From: Blautia faecis
GTDB taxonomy: Bacteria > Bacillota > Clostridia > Lachnospirales > Lachnospiraceae
NCBI RefSeq assembly: GCF_020554845.1
Contig: NZ_JAJCIA010000036.1
Span: forward strand, 1 to 41,060
Length of the DNA stretch: 41,060 bases
Direction: 5' to 3'
Shown: positions 1 to 8,233 of the stretch, piece by piece
How the letters are laid out: every line of letters begins with the position of its first letter
How positions within the stretch are numbered: position 1 is the stretch's first letter
Translations under genes and position numbers: made by a program
Notes under the pieces: model-generated
Databases searched by the model: none
What the model was told of the DNA's origin: nothing
What the model saw: the letters and a program-made list of their open reading frames with translations, nothing else

Positions 1-55
1 CTGTGAACTTTGTTCACAAAAAACACCTCGCGGAACGTTACCAGTGAACAGTAAC
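1..55 (+). mobile_element. Right part of a 144-bp miniature inverted-repeat element, cut by the window edge
   Basis: These 55 bases match the last 55 bases of the full copy at 27292-27435, including the hairpin GTGAACTTTGTTCAC and the terminal repeat AGTGAACAGTAAC ending at 55. The left end lies outside the window. It has the same orientation as the copy at 1615-1758, so the kinase gene sits between two direct copies. Confidence 0.85.
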
Positions 56-107
56 CACAAATACCATTATACAAACGATCGTATATCCCGGCTGTTTTAA
101 CTTTTCA

Positions 108-1511
108 TTAAGCCTGATATACCTTAATTCCAAAGGACTCATGAATGGTAGTACGAGCCTCTTCGATTGATTTAAACTCTTCTGCTTTTAACATCTGAGC
201 GGTAATATTACCGATTGCAGTTGCCTCTCCAGGACCTGCATGAACCTCTTTTCCTGTTGCTCTCGCAGTCAGCTCATTAAGATAGCCTGCGTTGGAACCT
301 CCGCCAACTACATGGATACGGCTGAAGGTTCTTCCTGTCATCTCTTCCAGTTCCTTTGCTGTCTTTGCATAGCACTCAGCAAGACTGGTATAAATAACAG
401 TAGCAATTTCTCCTAAAGTTTCCGGAACCTTCTGTCCGGTTCTTCTGCAGTAATCTTTAACCTCTTCGATCATGCTTTCCGGAGAAAGGAAGCACTCATC
501 ATTTGCATCTACTCTGGATGGGAAATCTTTCGCTTCCTCTGCCATCTGACAGATTTCTGCAAATCCATATTTATCATCATATTCATGACGAACAGACTGG
601 ATCATCCAAAGTCCCATAATATTCTTCAGATAACGGAATCTTCCTGCATAGCCGCCCTCATTCGTAAAGTTCATCTCGCAACTCTTCTTGGAGCAGTCAG
701 CTTTTTCTCTTTCAATTCCCATCAATGACCATGTTCCGGAGCTGATATAAATAAAATCGTCGTCGTTTGCAGGAACTGCAAGAACTGCGGATCCGGTATC
801 ATGTGTAGCCGGTGCTACAACTTCCACATCAAACCCAACTTCTGCTTTTACCTCTTCTGTAAAGTGTCCAACACTGGTACCAGGCATGATCAATTTCTGG
901 AACATTTTTCTTGGATATCCAAGTTTATCAATCAGTTCGTAATCCCAGTCCTTTGTTTCTGCATTTACCAGCTGACCTGTTGTTGCCTCTGTATACTCAC
1001 AGGTTTTCTTGCCTGTAAGAAGATAATGGAAGTAATCCGGTACATGAAGCATAGTTTCAGCCTGTTCCAGATATTCCGGATGTTTTGTCTTCACAGCCAT
1101 CAGCTGATATACCGTGTTGAAAATTGCTTTCTGAATACCGGTACGTGCATAAAGATCCTCAAGAGAAATCGTCTTATATACTTCCTCATCCATACCTTCA
1201 TTTCTGTGATCACGATATCCAACTGTATTTCCAAGAACCTTGTCGTCCTTATCCATCAGTACAAAGTCAACGCCCCAGGTATCAACACCCATGCTTACCG
1301 GAATCTTGCCGATCTCTTTACATTTCTTAAGACCATTCTTAATTTCCTGGAAAAGTCTGTCAAACTCCCAGCAAAGCTCGCCGTCTTTCTTTACCATTCC
1401 ATTCTCAAAACGATGAACTTCCTCAAGCTCCATTTTTCCATTCTCAAGATGTCCAAGGATCAGACGTCCGCTGGAAGCACCGATATCTACTGCTAAATAA
1501 TACTTTGTCAT
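108..1511 (-). CDS. rhaB: FGGY-family L-rhamnulokinase / L-fuculokinase
   Basis: Cytosolic sugar kinase of 467 aa, the usual length for RhaB-type FGGY kinases. It transfers phosphate from ATP to a deoxyketose, giving L-rhamnulose-1-phosphate or L-fuculose-1-phosphate. The N-terminal ATPase motif AVDIGASSGR, the segment GVDTWGVDFVL and the C-terminal VVGGGSNAGYLNELTA are visible. An ATG 18 bases further upstream overlaps the ribosome site GAGGAGG (1521-1527); the ATG at 1511 lies 9 bases after it and is the better start. By sequence it looks like RhaB. The window holds L-fucose isomerase and a fuculose-phosphate aldolase but no rhamnose isomerase, so I infer that L-fuculose is at least one substrate. 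It is transcribed apart from the ABC genes, which end at a terminator at 1985-2011. A mobile element lies in its upstream region. Confidence 0.88.
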   Translation of the reverse strand: MTKYYLAVDIGASSGRLILGHLENGKMELEEVHRFENGMVKKDGELCWEFDRLFQEIKNGLKKCKEIGKIPVSMGVDTWGVDFVLMDKDDKVLGNTVGYRDHRNEGMDEEVYKTISLEDLYARTGIQKAIFNTVYQLMAVKTKHPEYLEQAETMLHVPDYFHYLLTGKKTCEYTEATTGQLVNAETKDWDYELIDKLGYPRKMFQKLIMPGTSVGHFTEEVKAEVGFDVEVVAPATHDTGSAVLAVPANDDDFIYISSGTWSLMGIEREKADCSKKSCEMNFTNEGGYAGRFRYLKNIMGLWMIQSVRHEYDDKYGFAEICQMAEEAKDFPSRVDANDECFLSPESMIEEVKDYCRRTGQKVPETLGEIATVIYTSLAECYAKTAKELEEMTGRTFSRIHVVGGGSNAGYLNELTARATGKEVHAGPGEATAIGNITAQMLKAEEFKSIEEARTTIHESFGIKVYQA

Positions 1512-1614
1512 TTTATGAAACCTCCTCAATTGTAAAATTACGCTGTATATATCAAGGTTCCTGTCTTATTGTCCTACACAAATGTCTCATCAAACATTTT
1601 CCATAAACAATAAC

Positions 1615-1758
1615 GTTACTGTTCACTCCGTTCACAGTAACGCGCTTCGCGATGCACAGAAATCATGCATTCGCATGATTTCGCGCCGCAATTCTCGGGT
1701 TTTCTGTGAACTTTGTTCACAAAAAACGCCTCGCGGAACGTTACCAGTGAACAGTAAC
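1615..1758 (+). mobile_element. 144-bp miniature inverted-repeat transposable element, full copy
   Basis: The ends are inverted repeats, GTTACTGTTCACT on the left and AGTGAACAGTAAC on the right. The identical 8-bp sequence ACAATAAC stands directly on both sides (1607-1614 and 1759-1766), as expected for a target-site duplication. Inside are hairpins such as ATCATGC-ATTC-GCATGAT. No real reading frame is present, so it must move with a transposase made elsewhere. It differs by about one base from the copy at 27292-27435. It sits between the kinase gene and its probable promoter. Confidence 0.93.
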
Positions 1759-1804
1759 ACAATAACGTACCAATCCTGATATTCCTCATACAGCGGCTTT
1801 TCTA

Positions 1805-1839
1805 ATTGATGATATCATAGTACTATAATATTCATCAAT
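1805..1839. promoter_or_regulatory. 35-bp imperfect palindrome upstream of the kinase gene
   Basis: The arms ATTGATGA (1805-1812) and TCATCAAT (1832-1839) are perfect inverted repeats around the palindromic centre ATAGTACTAT. It lies between the terminator of the ABC operon and the kinase gene, so a regulator site or a promoter overlap is plausible. I could not fix a convincing promoter pair. Confidence 0.45.
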
Positions 1840-1984
1840 AAATAAGAACCTTGTTTGTCTAAAAAAGTGTCCTTATTTGCAACCAGAATGTTCTGTCCAC
1901 TATATTCACAAAAACCTCTCACATAAAGTATCCGGAAGATAGTGACAATATTTTCCGTGCTGCAATAATTCCTCTTTCACCCAG

Positions 1985-2011
1985 AAAACCCCCGGGGCAA
2001 TGCCCCAGGGG
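1985..2011 (-). terminator. Intrinsic terminator after the sugar-binding protein gene
   Basis: On the minus strand a GC-rich stem (CCCCTGGGGC / GCCCCGGGGG) with an ATT loop is followed by TTTT. It lies 66 bases past the stop codon of the binding-protein gene and should end the ABC transporter transcript. Confidence 0.85.
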
Positions 2012-2076
2012 TCTGTTTCATTCACAGTTTATAAACCTGCAAACATTGGACGTTGTGTCGTCTCTTTACTTTTTAA

Positions 2077-3189
2077 TTAGTCGTAAAGGTTTGGAGCGAT
2101 GTTTTCATCGTCGATGTTTGTAGAATCATACCAGTAACCAGCTGTAGGAACATCCTCAAGCTCAGCTCCGTTAGCAGCTGCTGTCAGAGCGTAGATTGCA
2201 TAATATCCCATCATCAGAGGAGACTGTGTAACTGCACCAAGGAATGTGCCATCTGTTACAGCTGCTTTAATGATAGAACCAGCGTCGAAACCAACACCGA
2301 TAACATCACCGTTAGCTGCGTCAGAACCAAGAACGTTCAGGTTAGCGTTAGCTGCAAGAACACCCTCTGCTGCAACCTGGTTGGAACCGAAGATTGCGAT
2401 ACAGTTTTCCTGGGAAAGGATAGCCTGAGCCTCTGTGGAGCAAAGCTCTACAGTTGTCTGTGCCGGAACTGCAACCTGGATAACAACGTCTGCGTCAGCT
2501 TCTTCAGCGTCAGCACCTTCTGCTGCGTTTACATAGAACTCATTACCTTTAACTGCTACTGTTTTTCCATCAGCTTTAATCAGCTCGATCATCTTATTGA
2601 TGAATCCTGTACCACGCTGCTGGATGTTAAGAGCTGTAGCATCCTGGTTAACCTCACCGATGATAACCTGTCCGTCAGCGTTAGCGATAACGTCTTTGAT
2701 TGCCGGATACATGTTCTCAGCTGCTACAGAACCAGCCTGATTGTTGTCTGTGCAGACTTCGCAAACTACAGATCCTTCCGGAGCATCAGCGATACCTGTA
2801 TCAAATGTAACAACCGGGATTCCTTTGTCAACACATGTCTGAAGAGCTTCCTGAACAGAAGATGTATCACAAGCTGCAAGTCCTAATCCAACAGGATTAG
2901 CTGCGATAGCTGTATTGATCATGTTAACCTGGTCAGCGATATCGGACTCACTGTTTGGTCCCTGTGCTGTATAGGTAACACCTAATTCTTCAGCAGCTTT
3001 GTCCATACCTTTCATAGCTGCTTCCCAGTATGTAGACTGGAAGGATTTAACCATCATTGGGAACTCATAAGCTTCGTTAGCTGTAAGTCCTTCAAACTGA
3101 TCTTCCGGAGCTGCCATAACAGTTGTTGCTGCTAAACCAGATACCATTGCTGCACAGAGTACTAATGCCATAACTTTCTTTGCTTTCAT
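2077..3189 (-). CDS. Sugar ABC transporter substrate-binding protein (RbsB-like)
   Basis: Extracytoplasmic binding protein of 370 aa from the periplasmic-binding-protein type 1 family (Peripla_BP_4), which captures a monosaccharide for the importer encoded just upstream. It has an N-terminal signal peptide with a hydrophobic core and a probable type I cleavage site after VMA at about residue 27. There is no lipobox cysteine, which is unusual for a Gram-positive binding protein. Family features include KGMDKAAEELGV near the N-terminus and TFDTGI near the hinge. The start at 3189 follows an AAGGAGG site. It is the last gene of the transporter operon, 179 bases after the permease gene; a hairpin in that gap may raise its message level. 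L-fucose or L-rhamnose is a likely ligand from the neighbours, but this is inference. Confidence 0.9.
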   Translation of the reverse strand: MKAKKVMALVLCAAMVSGLAATTVMAAPEDQFEGLTANEAYEFPMMVKSFQSTYWEAAMKGMDKAAEELGVTYTAQGPNSESDIADQVNMINTAIAANPVGLGLAACDTSSVQEALQTCVDKGIPVVTFDTGIADAPEGSVVCEVCTDNNQAGSVAAENMYPAIKDVIANADGQVIIGEVNQDATALNIQQRGTGFINKMIELIKADGKTVAVKGNEFYVNAAEGADAEEADADVVIQVAVPAQTTVELCSTEAQAILSQENCIAIFGSNQVAAEGVLAANANLNVLGSDAANGDVIGVGFDAGSIIKAAVTDGTFLGAVTQSPLMMGYYAIYALTAAANGAELEDVPTAGYWYDSTNIDDENIAPNLYD

Positions 3190-3328
3190 TTACTACTTCC
3201 TCCTTGAAATAAAAATTATATAGTTTTTTATGATGATACGTCGCTACACTCTCCGACGCTTCACATCCGTTATGAAATTGTTGCTGTTTACCAGCTGTTC
3301 TGCTTATAAACAGAATTCTGCTTTTCTT

Positions 3329-3355
3329 CAGGCTGACTGTCTGTAAGCCAGCCTG
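3329..3355 (-). other. Intercistronic hairpin between permease and binding-protein genes
   Basis: CAGGCTG and CAGCCTG form a 7-bp stem with a 13-nt loop. No U-tract follows on the minus strand, so it is more likely an mRNA-stabilising or processing hairpin than a terminator. Such hairpins often separate the more highly needed binding protein from the membrane components. Confidence 0.5.
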
Positions 3356-3368
3356 TATGTTTCAGTTA

Positions 3369-4346
3369 TTAGTGTGCACTTTTTTTCTCTTTCAGGATAT
3401 CGATCAATACTGCAACGATCAATACAACACCTGTGATGATCTGCTGCCAGTTTGCCTGCAGACCGACATATGGAAGACCGGTCTTTAACAGCATGATTAC
3501 GAAAATACCTACCAGAGTTCCTACTACAGATCCATAACCACCGGAAGCTGCAACACCACCAACGAATACACCGCCGATTGCGTCCATCTCAAGTCCGGCA
3601 CCAGTACCAGGCTGTACAGTAGGAGTTACTGCTGCGTATGCGATAGCTGCAAGTCCGGTAAACAGACCGCAAACTACGTATACCATTACATGGTAAAACT
3701 TAACATTGATTCCGGAAAGAGCTGCTGCTTCTTTGTTGGAACCGATTGCGATGGTGTAACGTCCGAATTTTGTATGATTCAGAACGAACTCCATCAGGAT
3801 TACCAGAAGGATCATCCAAAGGAAACCGAGCGGGTAACGGGAAGCGCTTCTTCCCTGTCCGATTGTCAGTTTAAAGATGGAATGGAACCATCCGCCTGGC
3901 TGATTCAGTGTTGGCCATGGTGTAGCACTGCAAAGAGAACCAGCACCACGGGTAATCATACAGGTACAAAGAGTAGCAAGGAATGGCGGCAGATTCATGA
4001 TACCAATGAGAACACCGTTCAATGCGCCGATTGCAATTCCAAGCACTACACAGAGCAGCATTGCTACTACTACTGGAACATTGTTGCTTCTTACAAGTGT
4101 TCCGCCGATCAATGCGTAACATACCATACCAGTTCCGATTGACAGGTCTACACCGCCTGTGATAAGCGGGAATGTAACACCGATTGCCATCAGAAGGTCA
4201 TAATATGAGAAATCCAGCATACTCAGGATTGTGGTGTACTGTCTGAACTCCTTACTCATAAAGGAGAAAACAGCAGCCAGTGCAATGATAACCAGCAAAA
4301 CAATAAATCTCTGATCACTTAAAATACTTTTTTTCTTCTTAGTCAT
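3369..4346 (-). CDS. Sugar ABC transporter permease (RbsC-like), second of two
   Basis: Integral membrane subunit of 325 aa from the BPD_transp_2 family, which forms the channel of a ribose-type sugar importer. Long hydrophobic segments run through the protein, and the family stretch GGVDLSIGTGM at about residues 64-74 is clear, as is AIGSNKEAAALSGI in the cytoplasmic loop that contacts the ATPase. The start at 4346 follows AAGGAGG, 10 bases after the ATPase stop, so the two are translationally close. The operon encodes two different permeases, so the channel is probably a heterodimer rather than the RbsC homodimer. Confidence 0.92.
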   Translation of the reverse strand: MTKKKKSILSDQRFIVLLVIIALAAVFSFMSKEFRQYTTILSMLDFSYYDLLMAIGVTFPLITGGVDLSIGTGMVCYALIGGTLVRSNNVPVVVAMLLCVVLGIAIGALNGVLIGIMNLPPFLATLCTCMITRGAGSLCSATPWPTLNQPGGWFHSIFKLTIGQGRSASRYPLGFLWMILLVILMEFVLNHTKFGRYTIAIGSNKEAAALSGINVKFYHVMVYVVCGLFTGLAAIAYAAVTPTVQPGTGAGLEMDAIGGVFVGGVAASGGYGSVVGTLVGIFVIMLLKTGLPYVGLQANWQQIITGVVLIVAVLIDILKEKKSAH

Positions 4347-4356
4347 GACGTCCTCC

Positions 4357-5868
4357 TTAATCGATATTCCGTGTCGCCTTATTCATGATGTGTTCCTGTG
4401 TAGCTTCAGAAATATCAATATTTCCTGTTACCTTACCTTCACACATAACGATGATTCGGTCACTCATTCGGAGAATCTCAGTCATTTCAGAGGAAATCAT
4501 AATAATAGATTTTCCTTCTGCTGCAAGCTTGCTCATTAACTTGTAGATCTCGTTCTTCGCACCAACGTCGATACCTCTTGTAGGCTCATCGAAGATCAGG
4601 ATCTCACTGTCACGGGTAAGCCATTTTGCAATAACTACCTTCTGCTGGTTACCACCGGAAAGATTCACTACCAGCTGGTCTGTAGAAGGAGTCTTGGTTG
4701 CAAGCTCTTTCACATATCTCTCTGTAACTTTTTTCTCTTTGGCTTTGTTGATGAATAAACCGTTGCAATATTCTTCCATGGTAGCCAGGGTTGTGTTCTC
4801 TGTTACAGATTTCTGAACAACAACTCCATATCTTCTTCTGTCCTCAGACAGATAACCGATACCATATTTAACAGCATCCTGTGGGCTGTTGATGGTTACT
4901 TCATGGAGCTGTCCATCTTTACCCATAATGGAAATCTTACCGCTCTGTTTCGGATCTGCCCCAAACAGTGCTCTGGCTGTCTCAGTACGTCCTGCTCCCA
5001 TCAGTCCTGAGAAGCCAAGGATTTCACCTTTACGAAGCTCGAAGCTTACATCCTGAACCATCTTGCCTGCATTCAGATGCTCTACCTTCAAAACAACCGG
5101 GGCATCTGGGGCAACCATGCTATGATCCTTCGGATCTTCGTAAATAACACGACCAACCATCATGTTGATAATATCTTCTTTTGTACTGTCTGCTGTGATC
5201 AGGGTTCCAACATAGCCACCATCTCGCATGACAGTTACACGGTCTGTGATGACCTTGATCTCATCCATACGGTGTGAGATGTATACAATACCCAGATTCT
5301 TCTTACGAAGGTCTTTGATGATTTCAAATAAATCCGCAATCTCCTTCTCAGTAAGAGCAGCTGACGGCTCATCAAAAATGATCACCTCAGCTTTGTGGGA
5401 AATAGCCTTTGCAATCTCACACATCTGCTGCTTACCAACAGTAAGATTACTCATTTTTTCTCTCGGATCGATCTCAATATTCAGATCCTGAAATAATTTT
5501 CTGGAATCTTCGATCATCTTCTTGTCGTCTACACGGATTCCCTTCTTCGGTTCACGTCCGATAAAGATGTTCTGTGCAACAGTCAGATCTCCGATCATAT
5601 TTAATTCCTGATGTACGATTACCACTCCGGCATCCTGAGCTTCACGGGTATTGTGAAATTCTGTCTCTTTGCCTTTATATGTAATTGTTCCGGAATCCTT
5701 CTGGTAAATACCGGTAAGCACCTTCATCAGTGTGGACTTTCCGGCTCCGTTCTCTCCCATAAGTGCATGTACTTCACCGCGTTTCACTTCGAAATTAACA
5801 TGATCCAGGGCATGAACTCCAGGAAAGGACTTATCAATATCCTTCATAGTTAAAATAACTTCACCCAT
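4357..5868 (-). CDS. Sugar ABC transporter ATP-binding protein (RbsA/MglA-like, two ATPase domains)
   Basis: Cytoplasmic ATPase of 503 aa that powers sugar import. It is a fused double nucleotide-binding protein, as in RbsA and MglA. Domain 1 has Walker A GENGAGKST (about residue 38), signature LTVGKQQ and Walker B VIIFDEPSAALT. Domain 2 has signature LSGGNQQK and Walker B ILIFDEPTRGID, with a degenerate Walker A region (GLMGAGRTE), as is usual for these proteins. The length is typical. It starts at 5868 after GGGAGG, 20 bases past the upstream permease stop, in an operon with two permeases and a binding protein. Confidence 0.95.
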   Translation of the reverse strand: MGEVILTMKDIDKSFPGVHALDHVNFEVKRGEVHALMGENGAGKSTLMKVLTGIYQKDSGTITYKGKETEFHNTREAQDAGVVIVHQELNMIGDLTVAQNIFIGREPKKGIRVDDKKMIEDSRKLFQDLNIEIDPREKMSNLTVGKQQMCEIAKAISHKAEVIIFDEPSAALTEKEIADLFEIIKDLRKKNLGIVYISHRMDEIKVITDRVTVMRDGGYVGTLITADSTKEDIINMMVGRVIYEDPKDHSMVAPDAPVVLKVEHLNAGKMVQDVSFELRKGEILGFSGLMGAGRTETARALFGADPKQSGKISIMGKDGQLHEVTINSPQDAVKYGIGYLSEDRRRYGVVVQKSVTENTTLATMEEYCNGLFINKAKEKKVTERYVKELATKTPSTDQLVVNLSGGNQQKVVIAKWLTRDSEILIFDEPTRGIDVGAKNEIYKLMSKLAAEGKSIIMISSEMTEILRMSDRIIVMCEGKVTGNIDISEATQEHIMNKATRNID

Positions 5869-5888
5869 TATCGAATCCTCCCTTATGA

Positions 5889-6866
5889 TCAGTTCTTTCT
5901 GCGTCTTGCAGAAACGTCAGCGTAAACTGCTACAATAACAATGATACCTGTAATAATCATCTGCTGTCCTTTGCCAAGACCAAATGCCATGATTCCCTGC
6001 TGAAGAAGAGAGATGATAAATACACCGATTACAGTACCGCCGATGGAAGCAAGTCCACCAACCATGGATGTACCACCCATTACACAGCCTGCAATTGCCT
6101 CGTTGTTATACTGATCGCCATATCCTGGCTGAACGGTTGTATAAGTAGCTACAAAGAACAGTGCTCCGATTCCTACCAGGAATCCACAGATCACATATGC
6201 AAGCATTCTCCATTTTCTGGTATTGACACCAGAAAGACGAACTGCCTCGCTGTTAGATCCAAGACAAAGGATATAACGTCCTGGCTTTGTATTGTAAAGA
6301 ACAATACCGCAAACCACTGCCATTCCAAGGAAGATCACAAGACCAACCGGGAATCCATTATAAGATGCGATATTACGGAACCATCCGTTTACCGGATCAG
6401 AACTCTGCGGCCAGCTGACTGACTGTGTCTTGGTAAATACAGAAGCAATACCTTTTGCAATGTTCATGGAAGCCATGGATACGATAAATGGCGGAACTGA
6501 CATATAAGAAACCAGCCATCCATTAAATATACCAAATGCAAGACCAATGAGCACACACAGAACCATGGCAGCTGCACAAGGAACTCCATAAGAAGTCATG
6601 CAGTAACCGGAAACCAGTGCACAGCAGAACATAACCGGTCCGATGGAGAAATCAATTCCTCCCGTAGCAATTACAAATGTTACTCCAAGTGATAAAAAGC
6701 CCAGGAAGTATACATAGTTCAAAGTAGATTTGATACTGTCGCCAACAGGGAATTTACTTCCGAGTACTACCTTGAAAACTACGAACATAAGAACAAGAAT
6801 ACAGACAAGCATGATTCTGTTCAGGCCGAGCTTTTTCACAATTGGATTTTGTTTTAACTTTTCCAA
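5889..6866 (-). CDS. Sugar ABC transporter permease (RbsC-like), first of two
   Basis: Membrane channel subunit of 325 aa from the BPD_transp_2 family. The stretch GGIDFSIGPVM and the loop LGSNSEAVRLSGVNTRKW match ribose-type permeases and the paralogue at 3369-4346. It is the first gene of the transporter operon. The start is TTG at 6866, preceded by GGAGGG with a 7-base gap; no nearby ATG fits the ribosome site, so I accept the TTG start. A candidate promoter and a long inverted repeat lie just upstream. Confidence 0.92.
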   Translation of the reverse strand: MEKLKQNPIVKKLGLNRIMLVCILVLMFVVFKVVLGSKFPVGDSIKSTLNYVYFLGFLSLGVTFVIATGGIDFSIGPVMFCCALVSGYCMTSYGVPCAAAMVLCVLIGLAFGIFNGWLVSYMSVPPFIVSMASMNIAKGIASVFTKTQSVSWPQSSDPVNGWFRNIASYNGFPVGLVIFLGMAVVCGIVLYNTKPGRYILCLGSNSEAVRLSGVNTRKWRMLAYVICGFLVGIGALFFVATYTTVQPGYGDQYNNEAIAGCVMGGTSMVGGLASIGGTVIGVFIISLLQQGIMAFGLGKGQQMIITGIIVIVAVYADVSARRRKN

Positions 6867-6954
6867 CTTTTCACCCTCCTTGATTTTTTGTTATTGTCCA
6901 GGTTTACCTCACTCTTCCTGAGCAATAACTTTTTGCACTCTCTGCGTTTTCTAT

Positions 6955-6983
6955 ATAATACCTTGAATTCTGCACAATTGTAA
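6955..6983 (-). promoter_or_regulatory. Candidate promoter of the ABC transporter operon
   Basis: On the minus strand, TTACAA (6978-6983) and TATTAT (6955-6960) are 17 bases apart. The -35 box is a poor match to TTGACA, which would fit activation by an AraC-type regulator such as the YesN-like protein encoded upstream. Confidence 0.5.
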
Positions 6984-6999
6984 TAGAATATTTTCCAGA

Positions 7000-7044
7000 A
7001 AAAGGTTAAATATTTACGGTATGGTCATAAATTTTTAACCTTTT
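7000..7044. promoter_or_regulatory. Inverted repeat just upstream of the ABC promoter
   Basis: AAAAGGTTAAA (7000-7010) and TTTAACCTTTT (7034-7044) are perfect 11-bp inverted repeats, 23 bases apart and directly upstream of the weak -35 box. The position fits an activator site, probably for the YesN-like response regulator. The binding partner is inferred. Confidence 0.45.
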
Positions 7045-7081
7045 ATGTGAAATATGCACTAACACTTTACCATGTAAAATC

Positions 7082-7141
7082 AAAAAACCTCAAATTCAAT
7101 CCTTTTCATACGTAAGAAACGCAAAAGGATCGAACCTGAGG
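7082..7141 (-). terminator. Intrinsic terminator after the sensor operon
   Basis: Minus-strand arms containing CCTCAGGTTCGATCCTTTT and its near-complement form a long stem, followed by TTTTTT (A-run at 7082-7087). It lies about 105 bases past the stop of the binding-protein sensor gene. Confidence 0.8.
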
Positions 7142-7246
7142 TCTCATTTTATCTGACAGAGTATATTAAAAAGATCTGGTACAGCATAAATCGGGTAACT
7201 CTTCCGCAAAACGTGCAGCTGTGAAGATACAGAACAGCTACAAAGT

Positions 7247-8233
7247 CTATTTTATGGTATTAAATGGGAAGATCAGCTTTTCGATTTCGCTGGAATACAT
7301 ATTCTCCGGAGTTACAAGCTGACAGCCGGAATTTACATTCTCATCGTAAGGTTTGCCCTGCAGCATACGCACAGTCTCCGTTACACCCAGATAGCCCATC
7401 TTAAACGCTTTCTGCACAACAATTCCCTTGAAGACACCCTTTTCCATAAGCTGGACTGCTTCCTGGGAGCTGTCTACCCCCACTACCTGGATTTGGTCTT
7501 CCATATCATGTTTCTGTACCGCCCGTGCTGCGCCTACAGAGGAATATTCATTCATTCCTGCAATCATTTCAAGATTCGGATATTTCTCCATCAGTTCTTC
7601 TGTAAGCTGGGAAGCCTTATCAAACTGGGAATTACAATATACTACGTCTACAACATTCTTATTATAATCCCCCAGACCTTCCCGAAAGCCCTGTTCTCTT
7701 TCGATTGCAGTGGAAACACCTTTTACATGGCTTACAATTGCAATCTGAGAATCCTTATTTAAAAAAGTTCTGGCATATTCCCCCAGCTGCTTTCCTGCTT
7801 CCAGGTTATCTGTGGCAACTGTCATATCCTGAATATTGCTTTCTGTATAGGAATCTATAAATGTGATCTTGATTCCCTTATCTTTTGCCTTCTGCAATAA
7901 TTCATCGGAAGCATCAAAGCTGGAAGGGGAAAATAATATTGCATCCGGATTTTTCTCAATGGCCTCTTCCAGAAGTTTATTCTGTACCTCCACATCCTGT
8001 TCTCTCTCCGGTGCCAGCACTTCCAGTTCTGCACCGCATTCCTGCGCCGCCATTCTTGTCCCTGAAATCAGGGAGGTCCAGAAGTCATTGGTTCCATCCT
8101 CTGTTTTCGGTATGTAAATTAATGACCACTTTTTGTTATTATTTTTTTGACGAATATAAAGCATTCCTCCGGAAACCAGACACACCGCCAGCGCTATGCA
8201 TACAAGCATAAGCCATTGTTTACGCTTTTTCAT
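7247..8233 (-). CDS. Membrane-anchored sugar-binding sensor protein (Peripla_BP_4)
   Basis: 328-aa protein with a single N-terminal hydrophobic segment (about residues 8-27) and an RbsB-like sugar-binding domain. There is no good lipobox and no clear cleavage site, so it probably stays anchored in the membrane. Visible motifs include SLISGTRMAAQECGAE near the N-terminus and QVVGVDSSQEA in the second lobe. The start follows AGGAGG and overlaps the end of the histidine kinase gene by 14 bases, so the two are translationally coupled. This tight link suggests that it presents bound sugar to the kinase rather than serving transport; the transport operon has its own binding protein. That role is inference. 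Confidence 0.82.
   Translation of the reverse strand: MKKRKQWLMLVCIALAVCLVSGGMLYIRQKNNNKKWSLIYIPKTEDGTNDFWTSLISGTRMAAQECGAELEVLAPEREQDVEVQNKLLEEAIEKNPDAILFSPSSFDASDELLQKAKDKGIKITFIDSYTESNIQDMTVATDNLEAGKQLGEYARTFLNKDSQIAIVSHVKGVSTAIEREQGFREGLGDYNKNVVDVVYCNSQFDKASQLTEELMEKYPNLEMIAGMNEYSSVGAARAVQKHDMEDQIQVVGVDSSQEAVQLMEKGVFKGIVVQKAFKMGYLGVTETVRMLQGKPYDENVNSGCQLVTPENMYSSEIEKLIFPFNTIK

Noticed and set aside
801..1496. Long plus-strand open frame opposite the kinase gene
   Set aside because: It is the antisense shadow of the FGGY kinase, whose motifs and ribosome site are clear; the plus-strand protein looks random.
1582..1779. Open frame across the 144-bp element
   Set aside because: It is made of the element's inverted repeats and hairpins, has no ribosome site and changes frame use between copies.
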